Part shown: positions 1 through 13,673 of the stretch, one piece after another | How positions within the stretch are numbered: position 1 is the first letter of the stretch | Layout: each line of letters begins with the position of its first letter | From: Zopfochytrium polystomum | Lineage: Eukaryota > Chytridiomycota > Chytridiomycetes > Chytridiales > Chytridiaceae | Reading direction: 5' to 3' | Length of the DNA stretch: 64,000 nt | NCBI GenBank assembly: GCA_025765615.1 | Contig: JAIVFJ010000308.1 | Location: forward strand, 1-64,000 | Program-made: the position numbers and the translations under genes | The notes under the pieces: generated by a model | What the model saw: the letters and a program-made list of their open reading frames with translations, nothing else | Told to the model about the DNA's origin: nothing | Database searches by the model: none

Positions 1-2640
<2,640 letters not shown>

Positions 2641-2647
2641 CACGCCC

Positions 2648-5635
2648 ATGATCGACGCGCTGCTGGCGAACACACAACCGCCGCAGCACCAGGAGCAGCA
2701 TCATCCCGCCGGCGCTTCCCCCGCCTCTGATCGCACAATGGAACAAAAGCCGGTCGTTGTTGTTGTTGCTGCTGCTGCTGCTGCCGCCGGCGGTGTGGAC
2801 CGGTCCACCCCGCCGCCGTCGCCCTTGTCGGCACCGCCATCGCCGTGGACCCCGTTCTCGGCGGCGGCAACCCCCTCGAAACCCCATCCGCCGCCGCCAC
2901 CGTCCCCGCTGATCTACGCCGCCGGCCACCACCAACACCACCACCAGCACTTTCACCCGCCGCTGACGCACCGCCGCCACCACCAGCGAACCCAGCAAAC
3001 CCACCAGCAACACGACGACGACCACCACGAACCCCACGGAGACCCCACTCCGCACGGCCACCACCACGGCCGACGCCGCCACCTCCTCAGCCGGCGCCCC
3101 GCGTCGCTGCCGCCGCTCGCACGATCGTTATCGGGCGCCGGCACGCCGGCGCCGCCGCCGTCCGCGTCGGATCGTGACCGCAGCGACGTGGACGACGATG
3201 ACCACGACCACGACCACGACCACGACGGCGCGGACCGCCGCAAGCAGCAGCACCACCCCCACAGCACCAACGCCAACGCCACCACCGCCAGCAACGCCAA
3301 CAACCCCCCTCACCACCGGCCGCACCGGCGCCGCAACATGCTCGCGCCGCGCACGCCGCCGGCCTTCCCGCACGCGATCCCGCGCATCGCGCTCGCGCCC
3401 ACCCCGGACATTGCGGCGCCGCCGCGGCCCCAGCAGCAGCAGCAGCCGCCGTCGCCGCCGTCGCCGTCTCAGCCGCACCTGCAGCACCTGCAGCGTCCTG
3501 CGCCGCCGTCGCCGCTGGCCGCGATCGACTTTTCAAAAGACCCTGTCCCGACCGCGACCGGCTACGTCTCGATCCCGCCGCCCGCCGGCACCGACGCCGA
3601 CGCCCGCGACGCGGCAGACGCCGGCGGCGTCACGCTGTACTACGAAATGTTCGGCGCGCCGCCGCCGCCCGGGCTGGCGCCGCGCCGCCTGTTCCTGATC
3701 AGCGGCCTGGCGGCGTCCGGCGCCGTGTGGTACCCGACCATCCACCGGCTCCTCGCGCAGTACCCCCTCCGGCGCGCTGCAGATCCTCATCGTCGACAAC
3801 CGCGCCGTCGGCCGCTCGACCTGCGGCGGCGGCGACGCGCAGCGCCGCATCCCGCCGTTCACCATCGCCGACCTCGCGGCGGACTGCGTGGCGGTGCTCG
3901 ACCACGTCGGATGGGGAGCACCCCCCGACGGGGGTGACAGCAACGACGAGGACGCATGCTGCGAGGTCAACCTCGTCGGCCACTCCATGGGCGGCATGGT
4001 CGCGCAGGAGCTGCTCCTCCTGCCCTCGGCCCGCCGCCGCTTCCGCGCCGCCGTCCTCATGTGCACCGCTGGCGCCCGCCCCGCGCTGCCATCGTGGGAC
4101 CTGGTCGTCCACGCACTGAGGCTACCGTCGTCGTCGTCGTCGTCCAAGCGCGGGGGCGGTGGGGATGAGGATGAGGATGAGGAGGAGGACGACGATGACT
4201 TTGACGAGGCGGAGACTATGTGGAGGATCGAGCTCGTCCACCCCACCGCGTGGCTCGACCAGCCCGCGCTCGGCCCGCACGCGACCAGCCCGCTCGGGCA
4301 CTGGGACTCGCCGCCAGGGACGGCGACGCCGATTCCGGCGCCCGCGCCCGCGACAACGCCGCCGCCGCCGCCGCCCGCGCAGACGCTGCTGAGCAGGGCC
4401 GCGAGCACGCTGGTGCGGCGCGCGAGCGCACGGCGGCGGCAGCTAGCGGGCGACGGCGGCGGTAGCGCCGACGGCCGCGCGGCGAGCCCTGCACCCGCGG
4501 CGGCGGCGGCGACCGGCGGCGGCGGCGGCGGCGGCGGCAGCGAGGACAGCCCGGCGGGGCGGAGCAGCGGCGACGACATGCGGCGCGCGGCGCAGGTCGC
4601 GGCGGCCGGGGCTGCGGCGGCGGCGCGCGGCAGCCCGCTGCCGTGGGTCCCAGGCGCGGCGGCGGCGCTGCGACGGCGCGGACACGGTAGCAGCGGCGAC
4701 AGCGGCGGAGGGACCAGCAGCAGCGACGACGACGAACACGCGCGACTTCGCCGCGGCGGCGGCAGCGGCAGCAGCGCCAGGAGCGTCAGCAGCACCAGCA
4801 GCGGCGGTAGCGTTAAACCGCGCCCTGCGCCGCCGCCGCCGCCGCACGCGCTGCACCAGCGCGCCGCGAGCATCGACCTCCCCGTCCGCCCGCCGCCGCC
4901 GCCGCCGCGGTCGTGGTCGCCGCTGCGCGCGCCGGGCTCGCCGCTGCGGCCGGTTGCAGCCGCCGCAAGGGACGACGGAAGCGACAGCGACGGTGGCGGT
5001 CGCCGCCACCGTAGCCGCTGGCGTGGCGCGGCCGGCAAGAACGCTGCTGCTGCTCCCGACCCAGCCACAGGCGTGAGGCCCGGGGGCGAGCGTCGCCCGC
5101 GCAGCGCCATCGGCTGGCGCGACGCCGAGCGCAGCGGCGGTGGGTGGCGCCGCGCCCGGCAGCAGCAGCCGCGAGTCCCGGCCGCGACGCCGGCACCGCC
5201 GCCTCCGCCGCGCGTCGGCAGCCTGCTGCGTCCGCGCGAAGACCCGCCAACGAACCGCGACGTCATGCTTCAGGTGCGCCCCCCTCCCCCCTCGTTCTTT
5301 TTTAACATTCTTCTAACTGTGGGCCCTAGCGCTTCCGCCGCATCGCAACCCTGCGTCCCAAGCAACCTCCCGCGGCGCTACTCCGGCAGCTGAAAGCGGT
5401 GCTGTCGTACCACCAGCCGGCGGCGCGGCTGCGGACGATCGCGGGGCTCGGGGTTCCCGTGCACGTGGTGGCGGGCACGGCGGACAAGCTGATACCGATG
5501 GAGGCCAGCGCGCGGCTGCACCGGCGCATCCCGGGCAGCGGCATGACGGCGGTGCCCGGCGGCGCGCACGGCGTCAAGGACGAGGCGCCCGAGGTGCTGG
5601 AGGGCGTCATGCGCGCGACGTTTGGGTGGGAGTGA
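2648..5635 (+). CDS. Alpha/beta-hydrolase fold protein with large disordered regions (one apparent frameshift)
   Basis: Probable serine hydrolase or lipase/esterase-like enzyme. The start is taken at the ATG at 2648 (MIDALLANTQ). About 330 residues of low-complexity Pro/His/Ala sequence precede the fold, which begins near 3610 with GVTLYYEMFG and the oxyanion-side strand LFLISGLAASGAVW. Next come a strand ILIVDNRAVGRS and the nucleophile elbow GHSMGGM near 3980. A Gly/Ser/Pro-rich insert of about 300 residues follows (4140-5240). A GT-AG intron (5274-5329) joins phase 0 to a C-terminal exon (5330-5635) with the acid loop GTADKLIP and the catalytic His in GGAHGV. The fold is read in two frames: the switch needs one base less at the C5 run 3763-3767, giving QYPSGALQILIVDN. 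That may be a sequencing error, a real mutation, or an unseen intron. Substrate is unknown. Confidence 0.75.
5274..5329 (+). other. Intron of the alpha/beta-hydrolase gene
   Basis: The donor CAG|GTGCGC and acceptor CCCTAG are in phase 0. They join the disordered insert to the C-terminal catalytic exon that carries the Asp and His loops. The intron is pyrimidine-rich and 56 bp long. Confidence 0.75.
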
Positions 5636-5888
5636 GGGAGTGTGGTGAGAGAGAGAGAGAGTGTGTGTGTGTGTGTGTGTGTGCGTGTGTGGGGAGTGCG
5701 GAGTAGGAGGTGTTCGGGGGATTTTTTTTTTTTTTTTTCCTAGTTTCCCGCACTGTATTTCTTTTTGTTTTTTTTTTTTCTCTCTTTTTTTTCTTTTGAG
5801 GGAAAAGAGAAGAAGGACCACCTGTCCAAAGCAAGCAACCGAGAGCGCAAAGCCAAGCGCGAAAAATAGAGCGACAGACAGTATCTTC

Positions 5889-6440
5889 AATGAGCATTCG
5901 CGGCGGCTACCTTGCCTCGCGCGTGGCTGCCGCGTCTACTACATGCCCGTCTTCGAACCGGCCGACGCCAAAGGCGACGAAGGGATAGGTGTCAGCGACG
6001 AGTACCTTGCGCAGCTGCCCCCGTCAATCGTCGCGGGCGCCGAAAGCTGCGCCGGGCTCGAGGCGACGCCGAAGGTTGATGTCTCGCGAAGCTTGAGCGG
6101 CGACGCGCGCGCGCTCGCTGAGCTCGCGACGCTCATGCACGGTGGCTGCGCAATCTCCTGCGCAAGCGGGCGGCGGCGCGTGCCGCCACCGTCGCTGCTG
6201 CCTTCGCCGCCGACCTCGTCGCGCCTGTACCCCGGGGCGAGACGGACCCCAAGGGCTGCGGCTGCCTGGCGGCCGTCCGCGAGCTGCCCAGAGTGTGGGC
6301 CGAGCGCGTCGAGGTGTTTGGCAAGCCGCCCGCTCCCGCGCCGAGGAGATGTGGAAGTCGGTCGACCCGGCGCTGCTGCGCGACTGGGAGCGGGACTTTG
6401 GGCCGAGGGGCCCCGGCGTTGCGCCCCGCCCTGACGATTA
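5889..6440 (+). pseudogene. Decayed paralogue of the 11.4-kb tandem family
   Basis: Translations in several frames match the intact gene at 11449-12291. RGGYL comes first, then after an internal deletion LARGCRVYYMPVFEPADAKGDEG (intact: LARRCSAYYLPVFDAAEVKGEEG). After further frame changes comes SRAEEMWKSVDPALLRDW (intact: SRAEEMWEAVEPALVRDW). The N-terminal third is missing and at least two frame changes are needed, so this is a truncated, frameshifted copy. CA/GT and T-rich simple sequence lies just upstream (5650-5800). Confidence 0.75.
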
Positions 6441-6499
6441 ATTTTCGAGGAGGCGACTTCGGCGGCGGAGAGCAACGTCGGTGAAGTTGTTTTGCGTGC

Positions 6500-8506
6500 A
6501 CACACTTCCTGGCATCGTATTATTGTTACTGTTATTTCTCCCCGGTTGCTCAAGGCGTCCGGTTCAGGCCGCAGGGCGCAGAGAACCAAAGCAATACCTT
6601 TATTTGTACCCCTCCCTAACCGTCACTTGTTTGGGGGTATGAAGCTGTTCGGCTCTTCAACGCGCTTGCCGTGGTCACTCGTGACTTTCGCAGTCAAAAG
6701 TGCTGTCATGTGCACGCGTCTCGGAAGTGCGTCTGGGGTGGCCTGAGTGATTGGGTGGGTACATGAATGTATTAATAAGAGAAGGCGAACAAGAAAGCAG
6801 GGGGAGTACGAAAAAAAAAAAAAAAAAAAAGGGGGTGGGCATCCGCACCAGCCCTCCTGATGAACGCGGACACACCCTCAATGGGGCAAATGAAGGCAAT
6901 TTTCGGCAAGAAGCTTTTCGCTGGCGTGCCTCAACCTCGTGTCCGGCCCACGTGGCCATGTGACGTGGGCCTGTCCAAGAGGTCCCGAAATGCGCAGAGT
7001 GGATTGTTATGAATACTGAAGGGGGTGAAAAATGAAGCGACCTCTTCTATTACTTGTTCATGGCCGTCCTCCCACGCGCTCGCGCTATCAGCCTTCTAGG
7101 CTTCGTTCAACGCGCAACACGCCCACCGTTGAGCAGAAGGATCACACGGCGCGTCGGGCGGGAATGGGTTCTGTTCTCAAAGAGATTGGGCGGGAGGCAG
7201 GCAGACCTGATATTCTATGTGGTCTGGATGTTGTTTTCATAGTTTTTCTCGTCACTGCTGCGTGTTGCTCTTACGAAGACCGTATTGTTTGGGCATGTAG
7301 CTGGTTCCTTCGTTTTGCAACCACAGCGGCCTCTGTTCCAACTTGGAATGATAGAAGCAAGAGCAGTGGAGCAGTAATTTTCATGTTGTTTCTGTGAGTA
7401 GTACTTATCAAGCTGTGACTTTCTTCACTCTATCTTGATACTAGCCGCAGACGCCTGTGGTAGTTTTTCATGATTCCATCTCTGCACAACGCCGCCTACT
7501 CTCTCTGTCATTGGAGACGATCTTTCGCCTTGTATTGAGCGCAGACTATCTGTGCAGTGAGAATGGTGCAGTTTTAAATCCTCAAGCTGGAAGACCCAAG
7601 CCCCTCCTTACAGCTGGGATTTGCGCAGCTGCAAATACAACGAATGGAATAAAAGTCAGATATGGGCTCTTCATAGACAAGAAGAATGGACCATGCTCAG
7701 TTAAGGGTGGGGCAATCGGGTTCCTCGAGTATATGTAGACACCTTGGCTAATAAACTTCAAGGAGATCCACTGCACGTTAACAACGAGCATGAGAAAGGT
7801 GGCACATAGCATAGCGACCAGTTCGTAGAGAAGAGGGTCTCTTTGCATTTCTACTTTCAATGTATCCTCGTGTGAGAATTCAATCGTCGAGTCTCAAGCG
7901 TTGTCGATCACAGACCCTGGGAACAAGGGAGTAACGAACTCTACTTAGCCTCTGGCTGGGGGCGACGGTCGATCGAGTAAGAGCAAACAGTAGAAAGGAA
8001 ATGGAGTTCGCAAAGATGATTCTAAGAAGAACCGCGTCGTTCCGCGGCGGAGACTGTCTCCTCACCACTATCGTTATCACGACAATGTTGAATGGCCCGC
8101 CGTCGCGAGCGAGTCCACCATTCAAAAGGTACATAGAAAGAGAGAAAAGGGGATGGAGAACGCCCGCCCGCGGCTCTCCTCACGGCGATGACGGCCTTTG
8201 GCCGTCGTCGTTGCAGCCACCTCGCCGGTTGCGCGAGACCAGAGAGGAGAAAGGGAAATAGAAGACGGCCACCGCCGTCGCTAAATGAGAGGGTACATAG
8301 AAAGGGGAAAAGAGTGGAGAACGTCCGCTGGCGCCGAGTAGCGGCGACTGCGGTCGAAATGCCGTCGTCGTCGCGAGCGAATCCGCGTGGGAAAGGGTAC
8401 ACAGAGGAGGAGAGAGATACGCCGTGAGGCCTTCGTCGTGCGATTGCGCTCCACGTGGTCACACCCGCCCACCAAGCGCCCGCTGTTGTCGTCGCGAACG
8501 AATCCG

Positions 8507-8545
<39 letters not shown>

Positions 8546-9150
8546 CCCGTGGCAGCGATCCGCGCGAGATCAGTCCTTTGCCCTCTCCGCATAACGACCA
8601 CTCACCTATTTCCAAGCCAAAAACCTTTGGCTTGAAAACAGGAAAAATTAACTCAAGTAACTGATCCCGCCTTAAAACCTTCACAAGAGCCTAGCTGGGA
8701 AAGCATGGGGGGTCTGGGTATCTGTCACTCAAGGGCCCAGGGCTCAAGTCACAACGCCAGCTGTTAAAGGCAACAAAAAAGAGTGTGGTCTTGAATCACA
8801 ATGAGTGGTGCAGTGGAGATGCCTGACGACGCTATAAGTCGGGTTGCTCATGGGATGGGTTTGCTGAGGTGATAGCTGGATGTAGTCTATAACAGTTCAC
8901 CATTGTTGGCTCTTTCTCTTCCTGGCAGCCCCTTTGGGGCTGGAACAATATAAAAATAAAATAAAAAAGATCCCGCCTTGAAGTAGCGCACTCGCATGCG
9001 CGTTGCGGCGTACCCGAGGCTCAGCTGACGCCGGCAGAAGAAACGCCAATTTTTCCAATTTCTGAAGACCCCGAGGACGAGAAACGTATCAAATTCATAT
9101 GGCGAACAATCAACTCCTTATTTCCCTCGCATTTTGCGTCTGACACGAAC
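6500..9150. other. Intergenic stretch with traces of the tandem family
   Basis: No complete gene is visible. At about 7054-7130 a frame reads MAVLPRARAISLLGFV, closely matching the N-terminus of the intact family member (TAVPRARAYSLLGFF), so an N-terminal fragment of another copy is here. Poly-A (6810-6830) and a (GA)n tract (8513-8541) are present. Short frames at 8,000-8,690 repeat TTTGGCCGTCGTCG-like words and are low-complexity. Confidence 0.55.
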
Positions 9151-9164
9151 AGCCTTACCTGGCT

Positions 9165-9690
9165 ATCGATCCGTACCACGCCGCGATGGCGGTCCTCAAC
9201 TACGTCCCGCGCGGCAACGTGGAGCCCGAGGAGCCTGTGGAAAGCCATCACCTCACCACCGCGGCCGCTACTCCGTATCCGACCCTCGTCGTCCTCCCTA
9301 GCCTCGCCCTCCCGCTGCAGCGTCCACTACCATCGCTGTCTTCCAAAACCCGGCGAAACAACGATGAGGAGGGCGAAGCGAAAATCAGCGATCAGCGCGC
9401 TACCCTGCCGCCATCGCTTCGTACGAACAGAGATACGCCGGCATCGTCGCCTTTTTGGCCGGATCCCCAGCGCCGAAGAGCACGCACCGCTCGAGCGCGC
9501 GCTCGCACGCCCTCAGGCCGTCGACACCTCGATCGAGTCTGTCCCCCCCCCCTCCCCCACCCCAAGCTGGCGGCCGCCCGCGAGCTGCGCGCGGGAGGAG
9601 TGGACCGAGGCGCGTAAGGTGTTTGAACGAGAAGCGGGAAGCGCTCCACCCTGGGCGCTGGTTGCGCGACTGGGGCGGCGGACTTTGAGG
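9165..9690 (+). pseudogene. Third decayed copy of the tandem family
   Basis: The frame beginning near 9170 reads YHAAMAVLNYV followed by PRGNVEPEEPV. This matches YHAAMAVLNYVRAAAWSPFDDT of the intact copy. Downstream fragments (for example EEWTEARKVFE against RRAWAERVEEFGE) are in other frames. There is no continuous reading frame of family length, so I call it a relic. Confidence 0.6.
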
Positions 9691-9829
9691 CACGCGACGG
9701 CGTTGAAGAAGACTGCCTTTGAGGGGACGGGAGCGAGCGTGCCTGACGGAAATAAAAACTGTATGAGCTGCTCAAGTGAAGCAATGCACTACGCGCGGTG
9801 GCACCAGGACCTCAATTCAAATCAACTCG

Positions 9830-11314
9830 ATGGCTTCAGGAATGGCGCCTGGGTCCTCGACCTCGTCGGCTGCAACAGCGGGGGCGGGGCCAGACGCCGA
9901 GGCCGTCAAGCGCCTGGGAAACGAGGCGTTTGCAAAGGCGTAAGCTTGATCGATGAACTCATGTTCAGTTTGAGTGGAACACGCCCTCTCCGCCCCCAAC
10001 ACCAAACTACCCAACTGACGGTCACTCCCCCTTCCCCGCGATGATCCCAGCCAATACCAGGACGCGATCCGGCACTACACCGCCGCGATCGCGCTCGATC
10101 CGAACTCGTCCATCCTCTACTCTAACAGATCCGCCTCCTACCTCTTGTCCGGCAACTCCTTGAGAGCCTTGGACGACGCCGAGCGGGCCGTCCGCCTCAC
10201 CCCGACGTGGTTCAAGGCGCTGCGGCGAAAGGCGGCTGCCCTCGAGAACCGCGCGCGCTGGGAAGAGGCAGAGGCCGTCTACAACGCGGCCATCGCGGAG
10301 GCGAGGAAGGACCAGTCAATAACCGCCGCAGCCCGGTCCCATGCCGAGAGCGAGCTCCGCAGACTGTTGGACCGCCTGCGGAAAAACGTGGCTGCGGCCA
10401 GTCTTCCGTGGGTCCCTACGCAAAGCCCGTTGGCCCGTCGCTCGATGCAAACGGCGGCTAACTACGCTGTTTTCGGTCGGGCTGAGGACTGGCCTGAACT
10501 GGGAAGCGTTGTGCGGTCGATTGTTCATGCGTGAGTTTTATCGTCAATCGAGTTCATTGAGCTCCTTCCAAATTCATGACACTTTCCCGCACTCGCACGC
10601 GATAATAGAGAAAGAGCTTTTCAAGAGGGTATCGCTACCATCCACCAAATGACCCCCCCAGATCGGACCGGCAAGGTTATCGGTCCATCAGGAGGAATCA
10701 CGCAAATCACCAATGCCGCAATCGACGACGCGCGCGTGGTTGGCTTCATGCCCGAGACGGTGGAAAAGATCCAGCTGGCTATACAGTTGGAAGGGAGGGT
10801 TCGCAACGCCGTCGGAAAGATGCCCGTCGAACAAGTCATCCGGCACTACGCCGAACGTCTGGCCGTCGGCGCTCCGGCCGACAATCCCGCGAACCGGGGC
10901 ATTCTGTACGGTCGCAACGCCGTCAAGGGGTGGGACGACGTGCGTCCGGCCTTGGCGCTCAGCATCCGCATCCCGTTGCTCGGAGGCTTGCTCAAGAAGC
11001 TGATGGGCGACATGAAGGACGCGCTCGTGGACCTCCGCTACGCGGTGGCCCTCGCCGACGCGGCGCGCGAGCGCTGGTCCTACGTGGACCCTGCAGAACG
11101 CGGCCGCACGCTGGAGGACACGTTTGTTCGGCAGATGAGGGCGATTCTCGGAGAGTCGCTCGCCCACTATTACGCGCATCCCGTGACCCGACCGAGGAAG
11201 CACGCGGACCGCAAGGCGATGCTCGAGGAGATCCGAAAGCACGCCGAGTGGATTATTCTTAGTACGGACGAGGCGAAAAAAGAGCGACGCTCTTCCCGGA
11301 CTGAAAAGGAGTGA
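9830..11314 (+). CDS. TPR-repeat protein
   Basis: Three exons: 9830-9939, 10051-10530 and 10609-11314. Both introns start GTAAGC/GTGAGT, end in CAG/TAG, and join phase 2 to phase 2, giving about 431 residues. The start is the ATG reading MASGMAPGSS, just upstream of the first repeat. Tetratricopeptide helices are clear: AEAVKRLGNEAFAKA, QYQDAIRHYTAAIALDPNSSILYSNRSASYL, and AERAVRLTPTWFKALRRKAAAL. This is the layout of co-chaperone-like or scaffold TPR domains that bind C-terminal peptides. The second half (from ERAFQEGIATIHQM on) is helical and I do not recognise it. No transmembrane segment is seen. The gene lies between a decayed and an intact member of a tandem family, about 130 bp upstream of the latter. 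Confidence 0.8.
9940..10050 (+). other. Intron 1 of the TPR gene
   Basis: The donor GC|GTAAGC and acceptor GATCCCAG| split an Ala codon and restore the A-helix of the first TPR across the junction (NEAFAKA to QYQDAIRHY). Confidence 0.8.
10531..10608 (+). other. Intron 2 of the TPR gene
   Basis: The donor GC|GTGAGT and acceptor GATAATAG| keep the frame (SIVHA then ERAFQEG). The intron is 78 bp. Confidence 0.75.
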
Positions 11315-11448
11315 GTGAGGCAAAGAAAAAATCAGTGACTTGTTTTTGTTATTGCAAGATTCGCCCTGAATCGAATCCCCATGCTTCTCTTTTCTCCCAA
11401 CGCTCTTTCCACCAACGCCCAAAATCCTATAGCTGGGATTTGTATTAC

Positions 11449-12291
11449 ATGCACACTGCCGTGCCTCGCGCTCGTGCGTACAGCCTTCTCGGCTTCTTTC
11501 ATGCGCACCACGCCAACACTATTGAAGTGAAGGAGCTCACGCCGCGTCCGGCCAGCGTAAAGGAGCCACTTCAAGTGGCGGACCCGTACCACGCCGCGAT
11601 GGCGGTCCTCAACTACGTCCGCGCGGCGGCATGGAGCCCGTTCGACGACACGCGCCGAGAAGCCAACCTCTGGAACGCCATCTCTGCAATGTGCATGCGC
11701 GGCGGCTACCTCTTCTCGGACCTTCTGGTCCTGCGCAGCCTCGCGCGCCGCTGCAGCGCCTACTACCTGCCCGTGTTCGACGCGGCCGAAGTCAAGGGCG
11801 AGGAGGGCATGCTCGTCAGCGCCGACGCCGTTGCCGAGCAGCTGCCCGCCGCCGTCGCCTCCGGCGCCGAAACCTGCGCCGCCATCGAAGCCGCGCCCCT
11901 CCTCGAGCTCGACGCGAAACCCTCCGGCGACGCCCCCGCCCAAGTCGACCGGCTCGCCCGCGCCTGGCGCGACGACCTGCTGCGCAAACCCGCCGCCGTT
12001 CCGCCGCCGCTGCCCGCCAAAATCGAGGCGCGCCGCGCAAAACCGGACCCCCGTGGCTGCGGCTGCATCGCCGCCGTCCGCGAGCTGCGCAGGGCGTGGG
12101 CCGAGCGCGTCGAGGAGTTTGGCGAGCCGCCCCAGCCGTCCCGCGCCGAGGAGATGTGGGAGGCGGTCGAGCCGGCGCTCGTCCGCGACTGGGAGGCGGA
12201 CTTTGGCGGTGAAGACGGTGCAACGCGTCGTCCGGATAGGTACTTTTTCGTCGAGGATACGGGAGAGACCGGCGTCGACGCGCTTGATTGA
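11449..12291 (+). CDS. Intact member of a local tandem family, unknown function
   Basis: Single-exon frame of 280 residues starting at the ATG reading MHTAVPRARAYSLLGFF. I recognise no domain. It has no signal peptide or membrane segment. The middle is Ala/Pro-rich (DAKPSGDAPAQ to PPPLPAK), and the C-terminal third carries a charged helix (AAVRELRRAWAERVEEF) and a Trp-rich motif (EEMWEAVEPALVRDWEADF). Fragments matching the N-terminus, middle and C-terminus occur at about 7.05, 9.17 and 5.89 kb. This is therefore a locally duplicated gene of which only this copy is whole. The tryptophan motif is the best conserved part, still visible in the 5.9-kb relic. Confidence 0.75.
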   Translation: MHTAVPRARAYSLLGFFHAHHANTIEVKELTPRPASVKEPLQVADPYHAAMAVLNYVRAAAWSPFDDTRREANLWNAISAMCMRGGYLFSDLLVLRSLARRCSAYYLPVFDAAEVKGEEGMLVSADAVAEQLPAAVASGAETCAAIEAAPLLELDAKPSGDAPAQVDRLARAWRDDLLRKPAAVPPPLPAKIEARRAKPDPRGCGCIAAVRELRRAWAERVEEFGEPPQPSRAEEMWEAVEPALVRDWEADFGGEDGATRRPDRYFFVEDTGETGVDALD

Positions 12292-12299
12292 TGGGTTCG

Positions 12300-13670
12300 T
12301 GGGGTGGCTCGTTTTGCTGCTTCTCTCTCTGTTACTGGTAAATAAATTCAGTATTTTTTTCCCCCCGTCCCCGCTACCAGATGTTTTCAGTTCTCCATTC
12401 TTTAATTTTCGAATGTGGGGGTCCGAAACGCTGTATGTCCTGACCGTATAGTCGGTTTGCGACGCCGACGGATGTTATTGCCCTCTATTGAACTGGCCAT
12501 ATGTTTCGTTGGCTGTCTTGCACTCGGTTTGCGACCCTGAAAAGGAAAAAATGTATCCTCACGTAAACACCCGCCGCCAACGTTGCCGCCCTGCCGCCAA
12601 CGCCCTACCAATTCTCCCGCAAGTCTCGTTTCTCACACAAGCGTCCACATTCCCTGCCCCAACCCAGACCCCGACGACTACCCATTAGGAAACGCCTTCG
12701 ACCAATTACGTCGGGTATGACTTTGTCTCACACCTCAGTTCCTGGCGAAAGATCTCTACCGACGTCGCCGTCAAAGTTTATTGAAAAAGAACCTTTTCTA
12801 AACCAAATGAAAGGAGTCTGAAGTTTGCACAATCGGTTTCATCCTTGCACCCTGTCGGTGTGCCCTGGATTTTTTATAAATCCATGGCCACACGCTGAAA
12901 CGTTTTGACAGTGGTGGCCTTCCCACGTCTTGAATTCATAAAAATCTAGGGCTTCGACCACGTGCAAGGATGGAACCGCTTGTGCAAATGGAAACCCGCT
13001 TCATGCCAGGTGGAAAATCCCAAGGCTTACTTATCTCGGTAAACGTACGTTTGCCTGGTTTTCGGTTTGCGCTCACACACACCTGATCTCCACCAAACAT
13101 TATTCCTTGAACCCTTAGTCCCACCAGGAGGCTACACTGGTAGGCGTCTTCTTTGCCGAATGATGAGGCACACGTTGCTCGAGCTTGGGGCCTTCCACCA
13201 AGCGGAGTTCGCCCACCTCGATATAAAACCTTGGAGTGTCAGGGCAAGCTCGCGATATCAATCTCTCTACTCCCCTACGGTGCAGTGCGGCGATCGAGAC
13301 GACCAGGCGGCCCAGACGGAGCATCAGGCGCGGCTGGCAGTGCGCTTGTGCGCAGGCCAGTCGGCCAGCTGACGCGCGCTGTTGCAGCACGCGGCAAGGA
13401 AACATCTGTTGCAGCACGCGGCAAGGAAACATGGCTTGAAGGCGTGGAGCACGCCGGCCAGGCGCGAAAGCTAGATGCGGTCAGAGAAAAAGGGCGTTCT
13501 CATCAAGAACGTATATATTTTCAACTCCGAGAAAAACATGCAGTGGAAAGAGAACAAAAAGAAGATTGTGAGGGGAAAAGTCTACAGGAGAAGCCAAGAA
13601 AGTAACTAGCAGCAAAAAGGGGAAAGGCAGCGACAGTGGAGAGAGATTGCTAAAGAGGGGGAGTTGCCGA
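12300..13670. other. Intergenic stretch
   Basis: No supported gene. A perfect 27-bp tandem duplication (two units, 13379-13432, starting CTGTTGCAGCACGCGG) lies near the 3' end of the convergent acidic-repeat gene. Sequence from 13,440 to 13,670 is probably the 3' UTR of that minus-strand gene. Confidence 0.5.
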
Positions 13671-13673
13671 TGT

